A DNA stretch of 64,000 nt from Bacillota bacterium (GCA_023421075.1 JAEZUM010000040.1:1-64000); one strand, 5' to 3'. Numbered from the stretch's first letter, positions 43,857 to 53,725 are shown. Notes: generated from the letters alone by a model not told the origin. Program-made: numbers and translations.

Positions 43857-45734
43857 TTAGTATCTCATCGGGATTAAATCAATGTAATCCTGTAAAGGAG
43901 CGTCTCTTAACAGACATTCAATGATCTGCTTACCGAGCGGGTTAAGCTCCTCCGTATTGAATTTAACAGCTTCTCTCTTGAAGAAATCAATCAGCATAGC
44001 AGCACCTGCATCATAACCCTCGGTACCGAGCTTGGATTGTCTCTCCGGCTGAAGGAAGGATCTACGGATATATTGACCGTCAACCTTCAGAGATTCAAGA
44101 CCATAGCCAAGGAGTGTACAGCGTGCTTCCTTTAATTGATCCATCTTAAATTTAGCACTACCACGTCTTGCGATATATTCTCTTGCAACCCATTGAGGAT
44201 TGAAGCCTACTTTATATACACCGATGTGTTGGTTCGGGATTAATACGTATCTGGTACTGGTGGAGCTAAGAATCTGATCGAGTAGAAGATTAGCCTGCTT
44301 AACCAGCTTGCCGGTAGCAAAAGGCCAATAGGAGCCAACACCTTCACTGATCATACCGGTTCCGCCGACGATACTGGGATTATTATGACCTCTGGGTGCT
44401 ACCAGACGCCACAACCAGGCAAGTGCCGGAGGAAGGATATGCAGCATTCCGATAATACCATAGGAGGGATTCTCCTTGGTAGAAGGAGGAGTGCGGACAC
44501 CAAAGCTTCGTACGTCAACCTCAACAGGGTCGGACACGATATTGGGCACCAAACGTCTTGGCAGGATCGCTCTCGGATTCGGACAAGGCTTACCGTTGGA
44601 ATCTAAGGTATGCTCCCAAACAAGGCAGGTTGCCTTCGGAACTCCTTGAATATTTAAGAAGAGCAGAGGCTCTTGTGGTTGTGTAAAGATCTTCTCGTAT
44701 TGAGGAGAGGTACCATATTCTGTTACATGATCAAGTCTTAAGAACCAACCACTCTCTGCATCCTGTACCACTAATTTCTTACTGTCATTCTGCATCTTAG
44801 GATGACAGAGTGCCATATCGTCAGTTACAGGGCGAAGCTCACAGGTTTCATTTAATTCGAGATGGAACAATTCGCCGGTAACTAAATTCTCACCAATTAC
44901 CAATCTGCCGTCAGCTGCTCTGTGAGGAGGCTCAATCATCTCTGATTTACCACCACCGGAAGCTCCCTCGTGCATAATGACAATCTCATTATCATAGGGG
45001 GTAATAACCTTAACGGTAGAAGCGTGGGCGGTAACCCATCCCTCTCTCTCTCCGATATTAAGCAGTACGCCGTAGATGCCCTTTTTTGCACTGGGGCCGG
45101 GATACAGATTATAGGAGAATACCTCGTGCACATCCTCCAGACGATTGTGTACAACAATTTGCTTTCCGCTAAAATGAGTGTGACGGAACGGAGGAGCGAG
45201 ATATACGATCGCCTTCGGGACAAAATCATCCTGGATCTCATCAATACCTACAAAGCCTTGTAAGTCTGCAAGTGCACAAGCAAAGAAAGCAGCATTCGCC
45301 GGAGCAATTAATATTGCATCATAGCCATACTCATGACCGCCTGCTTTAAAAGGAAGTACAATAAGTTCCTGATTCTTCAACCATTCAAAGGTCTCATTAC
45401 GCAGAGGCGCAAATTCTTTTTGATATAAATCTTTATATCTTGGCTTGTCAGTATCTAAATCATCACCGATGACGAGGCTGTCCGGATCACGGCGACGCAT
45501 ATAGTCCTCCATGTAGTTTACAGCCACACCGTTTTTGCAACGGGTAACATTTGCTTCTGTAAACTGACCTTTTCCTCGTACATCATAAATAACCTCAAAG
45601 CTATCTACCGGTTGATTACCAAAAGAGAGCTCAATTAATTCTGCTCTTGATTTCGGAAAATAAACCTTGCTGCTTCCGGTTATAATACTCTTAACTTCGT
45701 CCGATAACACAAATTTCTGCAGGTAATCCATCAT
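43857..45734 (-). CDS. DUF4914 family protein, PEP carboxykinase-like P-loop
   Basis: 625-residue soluble protein. The nucleotide-binding segment EGASGGGKSEM (about residues 255-265) resembles the P-loop of ATP-dependent PEP carboxykinases and HPr kinase, and the family is annotated DUF4914. Other conserved-looking parts are APANAAFFACALADLQGF, FRHTHFSGKQIVVHNR and GGTGMISEGVGSYWPFATGK. It lacks the full PEPCK motif set as far as I can see, so PEP carboxykinase activity is not claimed. GGAG precedes two tandem ATGs (45734, 45731). It is followed directly by the DUF3360 transporter and lies 158 bases after purE on the same strand. Confidence 0.85.
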   Translation of the reverse strand: MMDYLQKFVLSDEVKSIITGSSKVYFPKSRAELIELSFGNQPVDSFEVIYDVRGKGQFTEANVTRCKNGVAVNYMEDYMRRRDPDSLVIGDDLDTDKPRYKDLYQKEFAPLRNETFEWLKNQELIVLPFKAGGHEYGYDAILIAPANAAFFACALADLQGFVGIDEIQDDFVPKAIVYLAPPFRHTHFSGKQIVVHNRLEDVHEVFSYNLYPGPSAKKGIYGVLLNIGEREGWVTAHASTVKVITPYDNEIVIMHEGASGGGKSEMIEPPHRAADGRLVIGENLVTGELFHLELNETCELRPVTDDMALCHPKMQNDSKKLVVQDAESGWFLRLDHVTEYGTSPQYEKIFTQPQEPLLFLNIQGVPKATCLVWEHTLDSNGKPCPNPRAILPRRLVPNIVSDPVEVDVRSFGVRTPPSTKENPSYGIIGMLHILPPALAWLWRLVAPRGHNNPSIVGGTGMISEGVGSYWPFATGKLVKQANLLLDQILSSTSTRYVLIPNQHIGVYKVGFNPQWVAREYIARRGSAKFKMDQLKEARCTLLGYGLESLKVDGQYIRRSFLQPERQSKLGTEGYDAGAAMLIDFFKREAVKFNTEELNPLGKQIIECLLRDAPLQDYIDLIPMRY

Positions 45735-45892
45735 ACGTTACTCCATTTCTTGAATTTTATTCATTTATCATATGCAAACAGGGATATGGTTTCTTGTCCG
45801 ATACCAACATTTGCTTTACTCACGGTATAAAAATAGAATACACCTAATAATATGGTTTTATACTATTAGGATCGGTGAAAGGTACTGTTGAA

Positions 45893-46396
45893 TTACATTT
45901 TCCACCACATCTCGGTCTGTAGCTTTTCGTCCTTTGCGATAACCTCAGACACCATATCAGTTTTGAATTTCTCAAGCTTGGTACTTAACTCATCACAATG
46001 GATGGCTAGCATCTGAGCTGCCAGAATTCCGGCATTATCAGCACCATCAATCGCAACAGTCGCAACCGGAATACCTTTTGGCATCTGAACTGTTGAGAGA
46101 AGAGAATCAAGACCGTCCATTGTAGAGGATTTAATCGGAAGCCCGATTACCGGAAGTGTGGTATGAGCTGCAATAATTCCAGCTAGGTGAGCTGCTTTAC
46201 CGGCGGCACAGATAATAACACCAAAGCCATTCGCTTTCGCTGAACTTGCAAAATCACAGGCAAGTGTGGGAGTACGATGTGCACTCATAACATGAACCTC
46301 GACTTCGATCCCGAAGCCTTTCAGGGAGTTAATAGCGCCTTTCACTACCGGCAAATCGCTATCACTGCCCATAAGAATTGCTACTTTTTTACTCAT
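45893..46396 (-). CDS. purE: N5-carboxyaminoimidazole ribonucleotide mutase PurE
   Basis: 167-residue class I PurE, which moves the carboxyl group of N5-CAIR to make CAIR in purine synthesis. Motifs are GSDSDLPVV at the N-terminus, MSAHRTP with the active His, AGKAAHLAG and GLPIKSSTMDGLDSLLSTVQMP. ATG 46396 follows AAGGAG; a longer frame to 46474 lacks a site. No purK or other pur gene is nearby, which is unusual since purE often heads a pur operon. Confidence 0.95.
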   Translation of the reverse strand: MSKKVAILMGSDSDLPVVKGAINSLKGFGIEVEVHVMSAHRTPTLACDFASSAKANGFGVIICAAGKAAHLAGIIAAHTTLPVIGLPIKSSTMDGLDSLLSTVQMPKGIPVATVAIDGADNAGILAAQMLAIHCDELSTKLEKFKTDMVSEVIAKDEKLQTEMWWKM

Positions 46397-46450
46397 TTTT
46401 CGTTCTCCTTCTTTTATAGAGGTCCAATCACGGTTACCTCCTATTATACA

Positions 46451-46490
46451 AAAAAACCGATATCTTAGAATCATCCCAAGATATCGGCTT
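46451..46490 (-). terminator. Terminator of the MpsC-like gene
   Basis: On the minus strand CCGATATCTT and AAGATATCGG form a stem around a loop of about 11 bases, followed by seven T residues (A run at 46450-46456 on the plus strand). Confidence 0.82.
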
Positions 46491-46571
46491 ACTTACAACT
46501 TAACATAATAGAAAGCTACGCTTCTTGGCATATTACTTTACATAAGTTAATTTGTGTCGTCATCCGTAAAT

Positions 46572-46931
46572 TTATTTAATAATTTCTTCAATGTTTTTGT
46601 CAGTAGTAATTACTATAATCTTCTCACCGGTCTTTGTACTGATGTCGGAATGGGTGCTGACGATGGCTACATTAATCACATCGGTAATTAATGTTTCCAG
46701 ATATCCTCGCCCTCCTTCAAATAGGGTGGAACGAACTTTTTTAAATAATTCTACTCCCTGCGGATTATCGGTAAGCTTCTGTTCCGAAGGACTTAATACA
46801 CCGGACAAACGGATGATGATCATATCATTAATTATGTAAGTTCTGATTAGCTTTGGTCCTCTACCCATATATTCCAGTTCGAACTTGCTGACTGCTTCAG
46901 AAATTTTTGCTTCTAACTGACCCTTGGTCAT
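46572..46931 (-). CDS. DUF2294 (MpsC-like) protein
   Basis: 119-residue soluble protein. The family pattern is visible: GQLEAKISEAVSKFELEYMGRGPKLIRTYII, then a LSPSEQKL segment and KVRSTLFE. The family takes its MpsC name from a staphylococcal membrane-potential-generating system, but stand-alone members in sporeformers have no defined role. ATG 46931 has AGAGGTG six bases upstream; a GTG at 46940 overlaps that site. Own promoter and terminator. Confidence 0.82.
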   Translation of the reverse strand: MTKGQLEAKISEAVSKFELEYMGRGPKLIRTYIINDMIIIRLSGVLSPSEQKLTDNPQGVELFKKVRSTLFEGGRGYLETLITDVINVAIVSTHSDISTKTGEKIIVITTDKNIEEIIK

Positions 46932-46954
46932 AGATATCACCTCTAAGTGTTTTA

Positions 46955-46983
46955 AATATACCGTATTTAACTACCAATGTCAA
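46955..46983 (-). promoter_or_regulatory. Promoter of the MpsC-like gene
   Basis: On the minus strand TTGACA, 17-base spacer, TATATT: a near-consensus sigma-A promoter. Confidence 0.65.
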
Positions 46984-47068
46984 CAAAAAATACTATAATT
47001 TTCGCATTAATGCATGAATATACATATTAATGTATAACTATCGTTTTAGAACAAATACTTAAATTTAA

Positions 47069-47096
47069 TTGAAAAATAGGTCGAAAATAGTATAAT
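47069..47096 (+). promoter_or_regulatory. Promoter of the PAS-GGDEF-HD-GYP gene
   Basis: TTGAAA (47069-47074), 16-base spacer, TATAAT (47091-47096). Confidence 0.5.
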
Positions 47097-47156
47097 GTAT
47101 ATATAAAAACTGAAATGTTTACTAATTATAAATTGAGTTTACTTAGGAGACAGCAG

Positions 47157-49262
47157 ATGAAAATTAATAAGGAAAAAGCTTACTATATCCTACGCTGGGT
47201 GATTTTAGTCCTTGTAGGGCTATGCTTTATGATCTATATATGGACAATAGGAATCAATAATACGAAGGAGCAGGCAATCAAGCTTGCCAGAATTGTGGAG
47301 TCCGGTTTCCACAGTGAGGAAATATCAATGCTTGATGTTTCAACAAATGACCTGTATAAGAAAGAATATAAGGAGCTAAAGGCGAGTTTGACTCGATTTG
47401 CTGCCATTAATAAGGATATACGATTTGCCTACATATATAAGTTGAAGGATGGGAGAATTTATTTTATTGCTGACTCGGAGCAGGTATATTCCAAGGACTA
47501 TTCACCTCCCGGACAGGAATATACCGAAGCCTTGAATATCTTTTATGAGGCTGCAAACGACAGTGGTAAGACCTTGATCGCTGATACAAAGGATCGTTGG
47601 GGAACCTTTGTCACTGTACTTGTACCGATTGATGATCCCAGAAGCGGTAAGACTACGGCAGTATTTGGGATGGATTATACACCGGCCCGTTGGTATAAGA
47701 ATGCTTGTGATAATACAATACTGGCCGGTTTTGTTGTCCTATCCCTTCTATTACTGTTTCATGCCACCAATATTATTATGGGTAATAATAAGGAATTGCG
47801 TATGGAAAAAGAAAAGCTGGCACAGACCAATGACAGACTCCTTAACAGTGAGAGAAACAACGCATTATTGCTGGTGAATCTACCCGGGATGGCATACCGC
47901 TGCCGCTTTGATAAGAACTGGACGATGGAATACGTTTCGGACGGGTCAATCAACTTAACCGGATATACTCCGGAAGAACTGGAATATAATCGAACAATTG
48001 CCTTCAATGATTTGATCACAGACGATTATCGTGAGAAAGTCTGGAAACAATGGACAAGGATTATCACCGATAAAGTTCCCATTACCGGAGAGTATTCCAT
48101 AAGGACAGCCACAGGGGAACTGAAGTGGGTCTATGAGAGTGGACAGGGTATCTATGATGAGTATGGAAGGATAGAATATGTAGAAGGTATTATCATTGAT
48201 ATTACGGATCGAAGGAAAAGAGAAAATGAGATAAATTATCTCAGTAATCATGATACCTTAACCGGATTATATAATCGAAGATTCTTTGAGGCAGAGAAAT
48301 GGAGAGTTGATTCAGAGAAAATCTATCCGGTTTCCGTAATAATGGGTGATATAAACGGACTGAAATTAATCAACGATTCCTTCGGGCACTTGGAAGGGGA
48401 TAAGCTGATCATAAGTATCGCAGGAATATTACAATCCAATTGCAGAGACACAGATATTCTGGCACGAACCGGAGGAGATGAATTCAGCATCATACTCTTA
48501 CATTCTACGAATCAATATGCAGAAGAGCTAGTGAAGAAAATCGAAGCGGATTGTGATGCTCTGAAAAATACAACCTTGGGGGATGTTTACCGCTTAAGCA
48601 TTTCCCTCGGCTATGCAACGAAAAAGAATGCTGAGGAGCCGATTGATCAGGCAATTAAGGAAGCCGAAGACAATATGTACCGACATAAAATGCTTCAAAG
48701 CAGAAGCCTGCATAGTTCCATTCTGGCATCGATGAAATCGACTCTTTTTGAAAAGAATAAAGAGACCGAGGAGCATGCGCAACGTTTGATCTATTACTCG
48801 AGGCTGATTGGTAAAAAGCTGCATCTAACAGATCAGCAATTGAATGAGTTGGAATTGTTATCGACCTTACATGATATCGGAAAGATTGGAATCAGCGATT
48901 TGATTTTAAATAAACCGGGAAGATTATCCGATGAAGAGTGGGTGGAAATGAAAAAGCATCCGGAGATCGGATATCGGATCGCTATGTCATCCAGCGAGTT
49001 GGCGCCGATTGCCGAGTATATACTGTATCATCACGAGAGATGGGACGGCAGCGGATATCCGCAAGGTCTGGGAGGAGAAGAAATACCGCTACTATCCAGA
49101 ATTATCTCGGTAGCAGATGCTTATGACGCTATGACGGAAGATAGACCATATCGAAAAGCAATGTCGATGGAGGAAGCATGCGCTGAACTCTGTCGCAACT
49201 CCGGTACTCAATTCGATCCTAATATAGTCGAAGTCTTTTTGAAAGAAGTTAAAAAAGTATAA
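47157..49262 (+). CDS. Membrane sensor with PAS, GGDEF and HD-GYP domains
   Basis: 701-residue c-di-GMP enzyme. Helix 1 (about 9-29), an extracytoplasmic sensor (about 30-185), helix 2 (about 189-211), PAS with its C-terminal PAC (about 228-345), GGDEF (signature GGDEF at 439-443) and HD-GYP (about 535-700). The HD-GYP motifs are intact: HDIGKIG, HPEIGYRI, HHERWDGSGYPQGLGGEEIPLLSRI and ADAYDAMT. It could both make and degrade c-di-GMP. ATG 47157 follows TAGGAGA; an ATG at 47115 is in frame without a site. Confidence 0.93.
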   Translation: MKINKEKAYYILRWVILVLVGLCFMIYIWTIGINNTKEQAIKLARIVESGFHSEEISMLDVSTNDLYKKEYKELKASLTRFAAINKDIRFAYIYKLKDGRIYFIADSEQVYSKDYSPPGQEYTEALNIFYEAANDSGKTLIADTKDRWGTFVTVLVPIDDPRSGKTTAVFGMDYTPARWYKNACDNTILAGFVVLSLLLLFHATNIIMGNNKELRMEKEKLAQTNDRLLNSERNNALLLVNLPGMAYRCRFDKNWTMEYVSDGSINLTGYTPEELEYNRTIAFNDLITDDYREKVWKQWTRIITDKVPITGEYSIRTATGELKWVYESGQGIYDEYGRIEYVEGIIIDITDRRKRENEINYLSNHDTLTGLYNRRFFEAEKWRVDSEKIYPVSVIMGDINGLKLINDSFGHLEGDKLIISIAGILQSNCRDTDILARTGGDEFSIILLHSTNQYAEELVKKIEADCDALKNTTLGDVYRLSISLGYATKKNAEEPIDQAIKEAEDNMYRHKMLQSRSLHSSILASMKSTLFEKNKETEEHAQRLIYYSRLIGKKLHLTDQQLNELELLSTLHDIGKIGISDLILNKPGRLSDEEWVEMKKHPEIGYRIAMSSSELAPIAEYILYHHERWDGSGYPQGLGGEEIPLLSRIISVADAYDAMTEDRPYRKAMSMEEACAELCRNSGTQFDPNIVEVFLKEVKKV

Positions 49263-49307
49263 ATTGTTAATAATTATGCATTATTTTAAATGTTAATTAA
49301 TTACTAC

Positions 49308-49337
49308 TTGACAAGAAGATTTGTCCATTGTTATAAT
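49308..49337 (+). promoter_or_regulatory. trp operon promoter
   Basis: Consensus TTGACA (49308-49313), 18-base spacer, consensus TATAAT (49332-49337), just before the T-box leader. Confidence 0.8.
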
Positions 49338-49354
49338 TCGTTTAATAGAAAAAA

Positions 49355-49632
49355 GAAAACAAACCGATGAGCAAGAGAAGTAAGATTTATTGATTGTATA
49401 CAGAGAGCCGCTAGTGGTGGGAATGCGGTTACAAAGATAATTCTGAATGGACTTGTGAGGGAGGCCCGAAATCACTGAGAGTAGGCGCTTACGGGAACCC
49501 TGTCCGTTATCAGTAGGGTGCATATGTTGGTATGCAGAATGAGAGGATGTATATTTTTAATACATCAAACCGGGTGGTACCGCAGAAGCATAAGCTTTTG
49601 TCCCTGTAAATTACAGGGATAAGAGCTTTTTT
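49355..49632 (+). ncRNA. Tryptophan T-box leader (riboswitch) with terminator
   Basis: A T-box leader that lets uncharged tRNA-Trp switch on the trp operon. The T-box itself is GGGTGGTACCGC (49572-49583). In the specifier loop the text CTGAATGGAC puts codon TGG (Trp) at 49448-49450, followed by a purine as usual. The terminator is the stem at about 49593-49628 (AAGCTTTTGTCCCTGT with ACAGGGATAAGAGCTT) followed by seven T residues. The exact 5' edge of stem I is estimated. Confidence 0.93.
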
Positions 49633-49758
49633 TATACCCATTTTTAATATTAACAAAATATACCAGATTTTTTATGGTGACAAATCAAATTTAAACTCAA
49701 AAAGAAAGGGTTTTCCAATCCGTCCGTCTGCGGATGAGTGGAAAAGAAGGTAATTGTC

Positions 49759-51213
49759 ATGATAACACCGAGTTGTAATGAAATTGAAGCATTGGCGAAA
49801 GATTACAGCATCATTCCGATTTGTAAGGAAATCTATGCAGATATCATTACTCCGATTTCCTTGCTTCGTAAGATATCACAGATCAGTGATCAGTACTATC
49901 TTCTGGAAAGCATTGAAGGCGGAGAAAAATGGGGCCGTTATTCCTTCCTCGGTTTTCAACCAATCGTACATGTTACCTGTAAGAACAAAAGGGTGACCAT
50001 TGAGGACGGAAGCAGCAGACAGATAGAAACGGAGAAGCCTTTTGATGTTTTGAGAGACTTATTGGAGCAATATAAAGCTCCTAAGCTTTCCGGAATGCCT
50101 CCATTTACCGGAGGTCTGGTTGGGTACTTCAGTTATGAGATGATCGGTTATGCTGAGCCGGTTCTGAAGCTGAAAAGCAGTGAATTTAATGATTTTGACT
50201 TGATGCTTTTTGATAAGGTAATTGCTTATGATCATTTGAAGCAGAAGATATGTATTGTTGTTAATATGAGAACGGATCGTGTTATGGAGAATTACGGAAA
50301 GGCGGTATCGGAGCTGGAGGTATTAAACCGCTTTATTACGGATCCAGCTTCTCTTCCTCCGATGACGGTGACCTCAAAACCGTTATTTCATTGTAATGTA
50401 ACAAAGGATGAATATTGCCGGTTGGTAGAGAGAACGAAGGACTATATTGTAAATGGGGATATTTTTCAGGCTGTTATATCACGACGTTTTGAAACGGATT
50501 ATAAAGATAGCTTACTGAATGCTTACCGGGTACTTCGAACGACGAATCCTTCTCCCTATATGGTATTTCTTCAGAATAAGGAGGTACAGTTAATTTCCAC
50601 TTCTCCGGAGACATTGGTAAGGCTTAAAGAGGGTAAGCTATCCACTTTCCCCATTGCGGGCTCAAGACCCAGAGGCGTGGATGATGCACAGGATGATGCG
50701 TTAGAGAAAGAACTTCTTGATGATGAGAAGGAGCTTTCTGAGCATAATATGCTGGTGGATCTGGCAAGAAATGATCTTGGTAGAATATCGGATTACGGAA
50801 CGGTAAAGGTAACCGATTATAAACGAATTCAGAAGTATTCAAGAATAATGCATATTACCTCAGAGGTAGAAAGCAATATTAAAAAGGAGAAAGATGCACT
50901 GGATGCGATCCAGGCTATCCTTCCTGCCGGTACCTTATCCGGAGCACCGAAGATCAGAGCCTGTGAGATCATCGAGGAGCTTGAGAAGGCCCCTAGGGGA
51001 ATCTACGGAGGAGCAATCGGTTATATCGACTTCACCGGCAATATGGACACCTGCATTGCAATACGGATGGCTGTGAAAAAGAAGGATAAGGTATATGTAC
51101 AGGCAGGTGGCGGGATTGTCGCAGACAGTATTCCGGAGAAGGAATATGAGGAGTCGGCCAATAAGGCAAAGGCAATCATAGAAGCAATTCAGAATTCTAT
51201 TGAAGTAAATTGA
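49759..51213 (+). CDS. trpE: Anthranilate synthase component I TrpE
   Basis: Makes anthranilate from chorismate with ammonia from TrpG. 484 residues, normal length. The tryptophan-feedback site is visible (YYLLESIEGGEKWGRYSFLGF), as are the chorismate-binding motifs GDIFQAVISRRF, STSPETLVRL, FPIAGSRPRG and AGTLSGAPKIRA. ATG 49759 has AAGAAGG upstream; the in-frame GTG at 49738 has no good site. First gene after the T-box. The end overlaps nothing; trpG starts 71 bases on. Confidence 0.96.
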   Translation: MITPSCNEIEALAKDYSIIPICKEIYADIITPISLLRKISQISDQYYLLESIEGGEKWGRYSFLGFQPIVHVTCKNKRVTIEDGSSRQIETEKPFDVLRDLLEQYKAPKLSGMPPFTGGLVGYFSYEMIGYAEPVLKLKSSEFNDFDLMLFDKVIAYDHLKQKICIVVNMRTDRVMENYGKAVSELEVLNRFITDPASLPPMTVTSKPLFHCNVTKDEYCRLVERTKDYIVNGDIFQAVISRRFETDYKDSLLNAYRVLRTTNPSPYMVFLQNKEVQLISTSPETLVRLKEGKLSTFPIAGSRPRGVDDAQDDALEKELLDDEKELSEHNMLVDLARNDLGRISDYGTVKVTDYKRIQKYSRIMHITSEVESNIKKEKDALDAIQAILPAGTLSGAPKIRACEIIEELEKAPRGIYGGAIGYIDFTGNMDTCIAIRMAVKKKDKVYVQAGGGIVADSIPEKEYEESANKAKAIIEAIQNSIEVN

Positions 51214-51284
51214 AAGAGGAGTTGTATAAGAGCAAGGAGAGCTTGATCGGTAGAAAATAACATTACATGAAATGGAGGGGTATT

Positions 51285-51866
51285 ATGATTTTATTAATCG
51301 ATAATTATGATAGCTTTACTTATAATCTGGTACAGCTGGCCGGAAGCATCGGAGCGGATATAAAGGTCATCCGTAATGACGAGATGACAGTAGAACAGAT
51401 CAGAGAACTGAATGTGACTCATATTATTTTATCACCTGGTCCGGGATATCCGAAGGATGCCGGGATTTGTGAAGAGGTAATCGCTACATTAAAGGGAGAA
51501 ATACCGATTCTTGGTGTATGTCTGGGTCACCAGGCAATCTGTGAGGTGTTCGGTGCCGAGATTACCTTGGCGAAGCGTCTGATGCATGGAAAACAAAGTA
51601 ATATTCATATCGCCAACGGAGCACGGGTATTTCATGGACTGCCACCGATCATACAAGCAGCCAGGTATCATTCTTTGATCGCCAGAAAAGATACCCTACC
51701 GGATGATTTATTGGTCATCGCAGAGGATGATGACGGTGAAGTCATGGCAATCAAGCATAGAAATTATGAAATCTATGGTTTGCAATTCCATCCGGAATCC
51801 ATTCTTACCCCACAGGGTGAGATCATTATGAGAAATTTTATGAAGATAGGCGGTGAAGAACAATGA
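51285..51866 (+). CDS. trpG: Anthranilate synthase component II TrpG (glutaminase)
   Basis: 193-residue class I glutamine amidotransferase that supplies ammonia to TrpE. N-terminus LLIDNYDSFTYNLVQ, LSPGPGYPKDAG, nucleophile Cys in GVCLGHQAI, and His-Glu in LQFHPESILT. ATG 51285 follows GGAGGGG. It is not fused to TrpD. Its stop overlaps the trpD start (ATGA), so the two are coupled. Confidence 0.96.
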   Translation: MILLIDNYDSFTYNLVQLAGSIGADIKVIRNDEMTVEQIRELNVTHIILSPGPGYPKDAGICEEVIATLKGEIPILGVCLGHQAICEVFGAEITLAKRLMHGKQSNIHIANGARVFHGLPPIIQAARYHSLIARKDTLPDDLLVIAEDDDGEVMAIKHRNYEIYGLQFHPESILTPQGEIIMRNFMKIGGEEQ

Positions 51867-52870
51867 TACAGCAAGCAATCTACAAAGCGTTAAATCGTGA
51901 GAACTTAACTCTGGAGGAAACAAAAGCGGTTATGGACGAAATCATGAGTGGCAATGCAACCAATGCGCAGATTGCCGGATTTGTGACCGCCATCCGTATG
52001 AAGGGTGAGACAATCGATGAAATCACAGCGTGTGCGATGATCATGAGGAAATACGGACTGAAGCTAAAGCATACCGGAGATGTTCTTGACATTGTCGGCA
52101 CCGGAGGGGATGAAGCCTTTACCTTCAATATATCCACGATCTCTTCTCTGATTATCTCAGCCGCGGGAATTCCCGTAGCAAAGCATGGGAATCGAAGTGT
52201 ATCCAGTAAATGCGGAAGTGCGGATGTCTTAGAAGCACTTGGGGTTAAGATCGATATTCCGGTAGAAAAGAGTGAAGCGATTCTGAAGGAGATCGGCATT
52301 TGCTTCTTATTTGCTCCGCTTTATCATTCCTCGATGAAATACGCAGCCCCGGTCAGACGTGAGCTGGGAGTACGAACCATCTTCAATATCCTTGGTCCCC
52401 TCTCCAGTCCTGCAGATGCTAATCTACAATTATTAGGAGTATATGATGAGAATTTGGTCGAGCCTATGGCAAGAGTATTGGCTAATCTGGGTGTGAAGAG
52501 AGCGATGGTTGTACACGGACATGATGGTCTTGATGAGGTATCATTAAGTGCCAAAACGACCGTGTGCGAGGTAAACAACGGTCAGGTAAACAGCTTCTTT
52601 TTAGATCCACACCAGTTTGGCTTCGAGTATTGTAAGCCTGAGGAGCTGGTTGGGGGTGACCCTGCTATGAATGCAGCGATTGCAATGGAAATATTATCGG
52701 GGGAACGATCGGTGAAGCGTGACATTGTTTTGTTGAACTCTGCGATCTGCCTCTACATGTCTTACAATAATATCACCCTTCGGGAATGTGTAAAGCTTGC
52801 TGCCCAGACTATTGACAGTGGCAAGGCAATGGAGCAATTGAAGCATTTTATACGCTTATCCAATGCCTAA
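51863..52870 (+). CDS. trpD: Anthranilate phosphoribosyltransferase TrpD
   Basis: Transfers ribose-5-phosphate from PRPP to anthranilate, 335 residues. All canonical motifs are present: DIVGTGGD for PRPP, TFNIST, KHGNRSVSSKCGSADVLEALG, the anthranilate-contact Arg in VRRELGVRTIFNILGPL, and the metal-binding Asp-Glu in GLDEVS. This is the bona fide TrpD, in contrast to the paralog at the end of the operon. Confidence 0.96.
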   Translation: MIQQAIYKALNRENLTLEETKAVMDEIMSGNATNAQIAGFVTAIRMKGETIDEITACAMIMRKYGLKLKHTGDVLDIVGTGGDEAFTFNISTISSLIISAAGIPVAKHGNRSVSSKCGSADVLEALGVKIDIPVEKSEAILKEIGICFLFAPLYHSSMKYAAPVRRELGVRTIFNILGPLSSPADANLQLLGVYDENLVEPMARVLANLGVKRAMVVHGHDGLDEVSLSAKTTVCEVNNGQVNSFFLDPHQFGFEYCKPEELVGGDPAMNAAIAMEILSGERSVKRDIVLLNSAICLYMSYNNITLRECVKLAAQTIDSGKAMEQLKHFIRLSNA

Positions 52871-52894
52871 CGGTAGGGAAACGGAGGAAAATAT

Positions 52895-53725
52895 ATGATA
52901 TTAGATACCATTGCAAAGGCAACCAGAGTGCGGGTAGAGAATGCAAAGCAAAAACTGTCTTTGTCCCAGTTAAAGGAGAAGATATACGAGGGAGAAGGAG
53001 TAAGAAGCTTTCATAACAGAAATGCATTTGCTTTTGAACGCTCTTTGAAAAAGAATGCCAGCCTATTGAGAAAAGGAAATACAATGTCATTTATCTGTGA
53101 AGTGAAGAAGGCATCTCCATCGAAGGGAGTGATTGCAGAGGATTTCCCGTATCTTCAGGTCGCTAAGGAATATATGGAGGCCGGGGCGGATGCGGTCTCC
53201 GTATTAACAGAACCGGATTTTTTTCAAGGAGAAGACCGATATTTAACTGAAATCAGTAAAGAGATATCGATACCGGTACTTCGTAAGGATTTTATAATTG
53301 ATGAATACCAAATATATGAGGCCAGATTAATCGGAGCAGACGCTGTGTTATTGATATGCTCCTTGTTAGATACCGAGACAATACGTAAATATCTTAAGCT
53401 ATGTAATGAGCTGGGCTTATCAGTACTGGTAGAAGCACACTCGGAACCGGAGGTATTCTCAGCAATCCGTGCAGGAGCCAGAGTAATTGGAGTAAACAAC
53501 CGGAATCTGAATACCTTTGAAGTGGATATCACCAATAGCCTTAGTTTAAGAAGATTGGTTCCCGAGGATATCATTTTTGTAGCAGAGAGCGGTATTCGCA
53601 GCGCTGAGGATATCTCGATGTTATGTGAGGCAGGGGTCGATGCCGTTTTGATCGGTGAGACTTTAATGCGAAGTAAGAATAAGAAAGAAGAATTGGCAAA
53701 GCTCCGAAGCTATATCCAGATTTAA
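52895..53725 (+). CDS. trpC: Indole-3-glycerol phosphate synthase TrpC
   Basis: Closes the indole ring, 276-residue TIM barrel. The catalytic Lys is in CEVKKASPSKG, a second Lys in VLRKDFIIDEYQIYEA, and the phosphate site in VAESGIRSAEDI. CGGAGG lies ahead of the ATG. It is stand-alone, not fused to TrpF. Confidence 0.96.
   Translation: MILDTIAKATRVRVENAKQKLSLSQLKEKIYEGEGVRSFHNRNAFAFERSLKKNASLLRKGNTMSFICEVKKASPSKGVIAEDFPYLQVAKEYMEAGADAVSVLTEPDFFQGEDRYLTEISKEISIPVLRKDFIIDEYQIYEARLIGADAVLLICSLLDTETIRKYLKLCNELGLSVLVEAHSEPEVFSAIRAGARVIGVNNRNLNTFEVDITNSLSLRRLVPEDIIFVAESGIRSAEDISMLCEAGVDAVLIGETLMRSKNKKEELAKLRSYIQI

Noticed and set aside
43857..45734. Functional PEP carboxykinase (pckA/pckG)
   Set aside because: Only a P-loop-like resemblance is visible; the other PEPCK motifs could not be found by eye.
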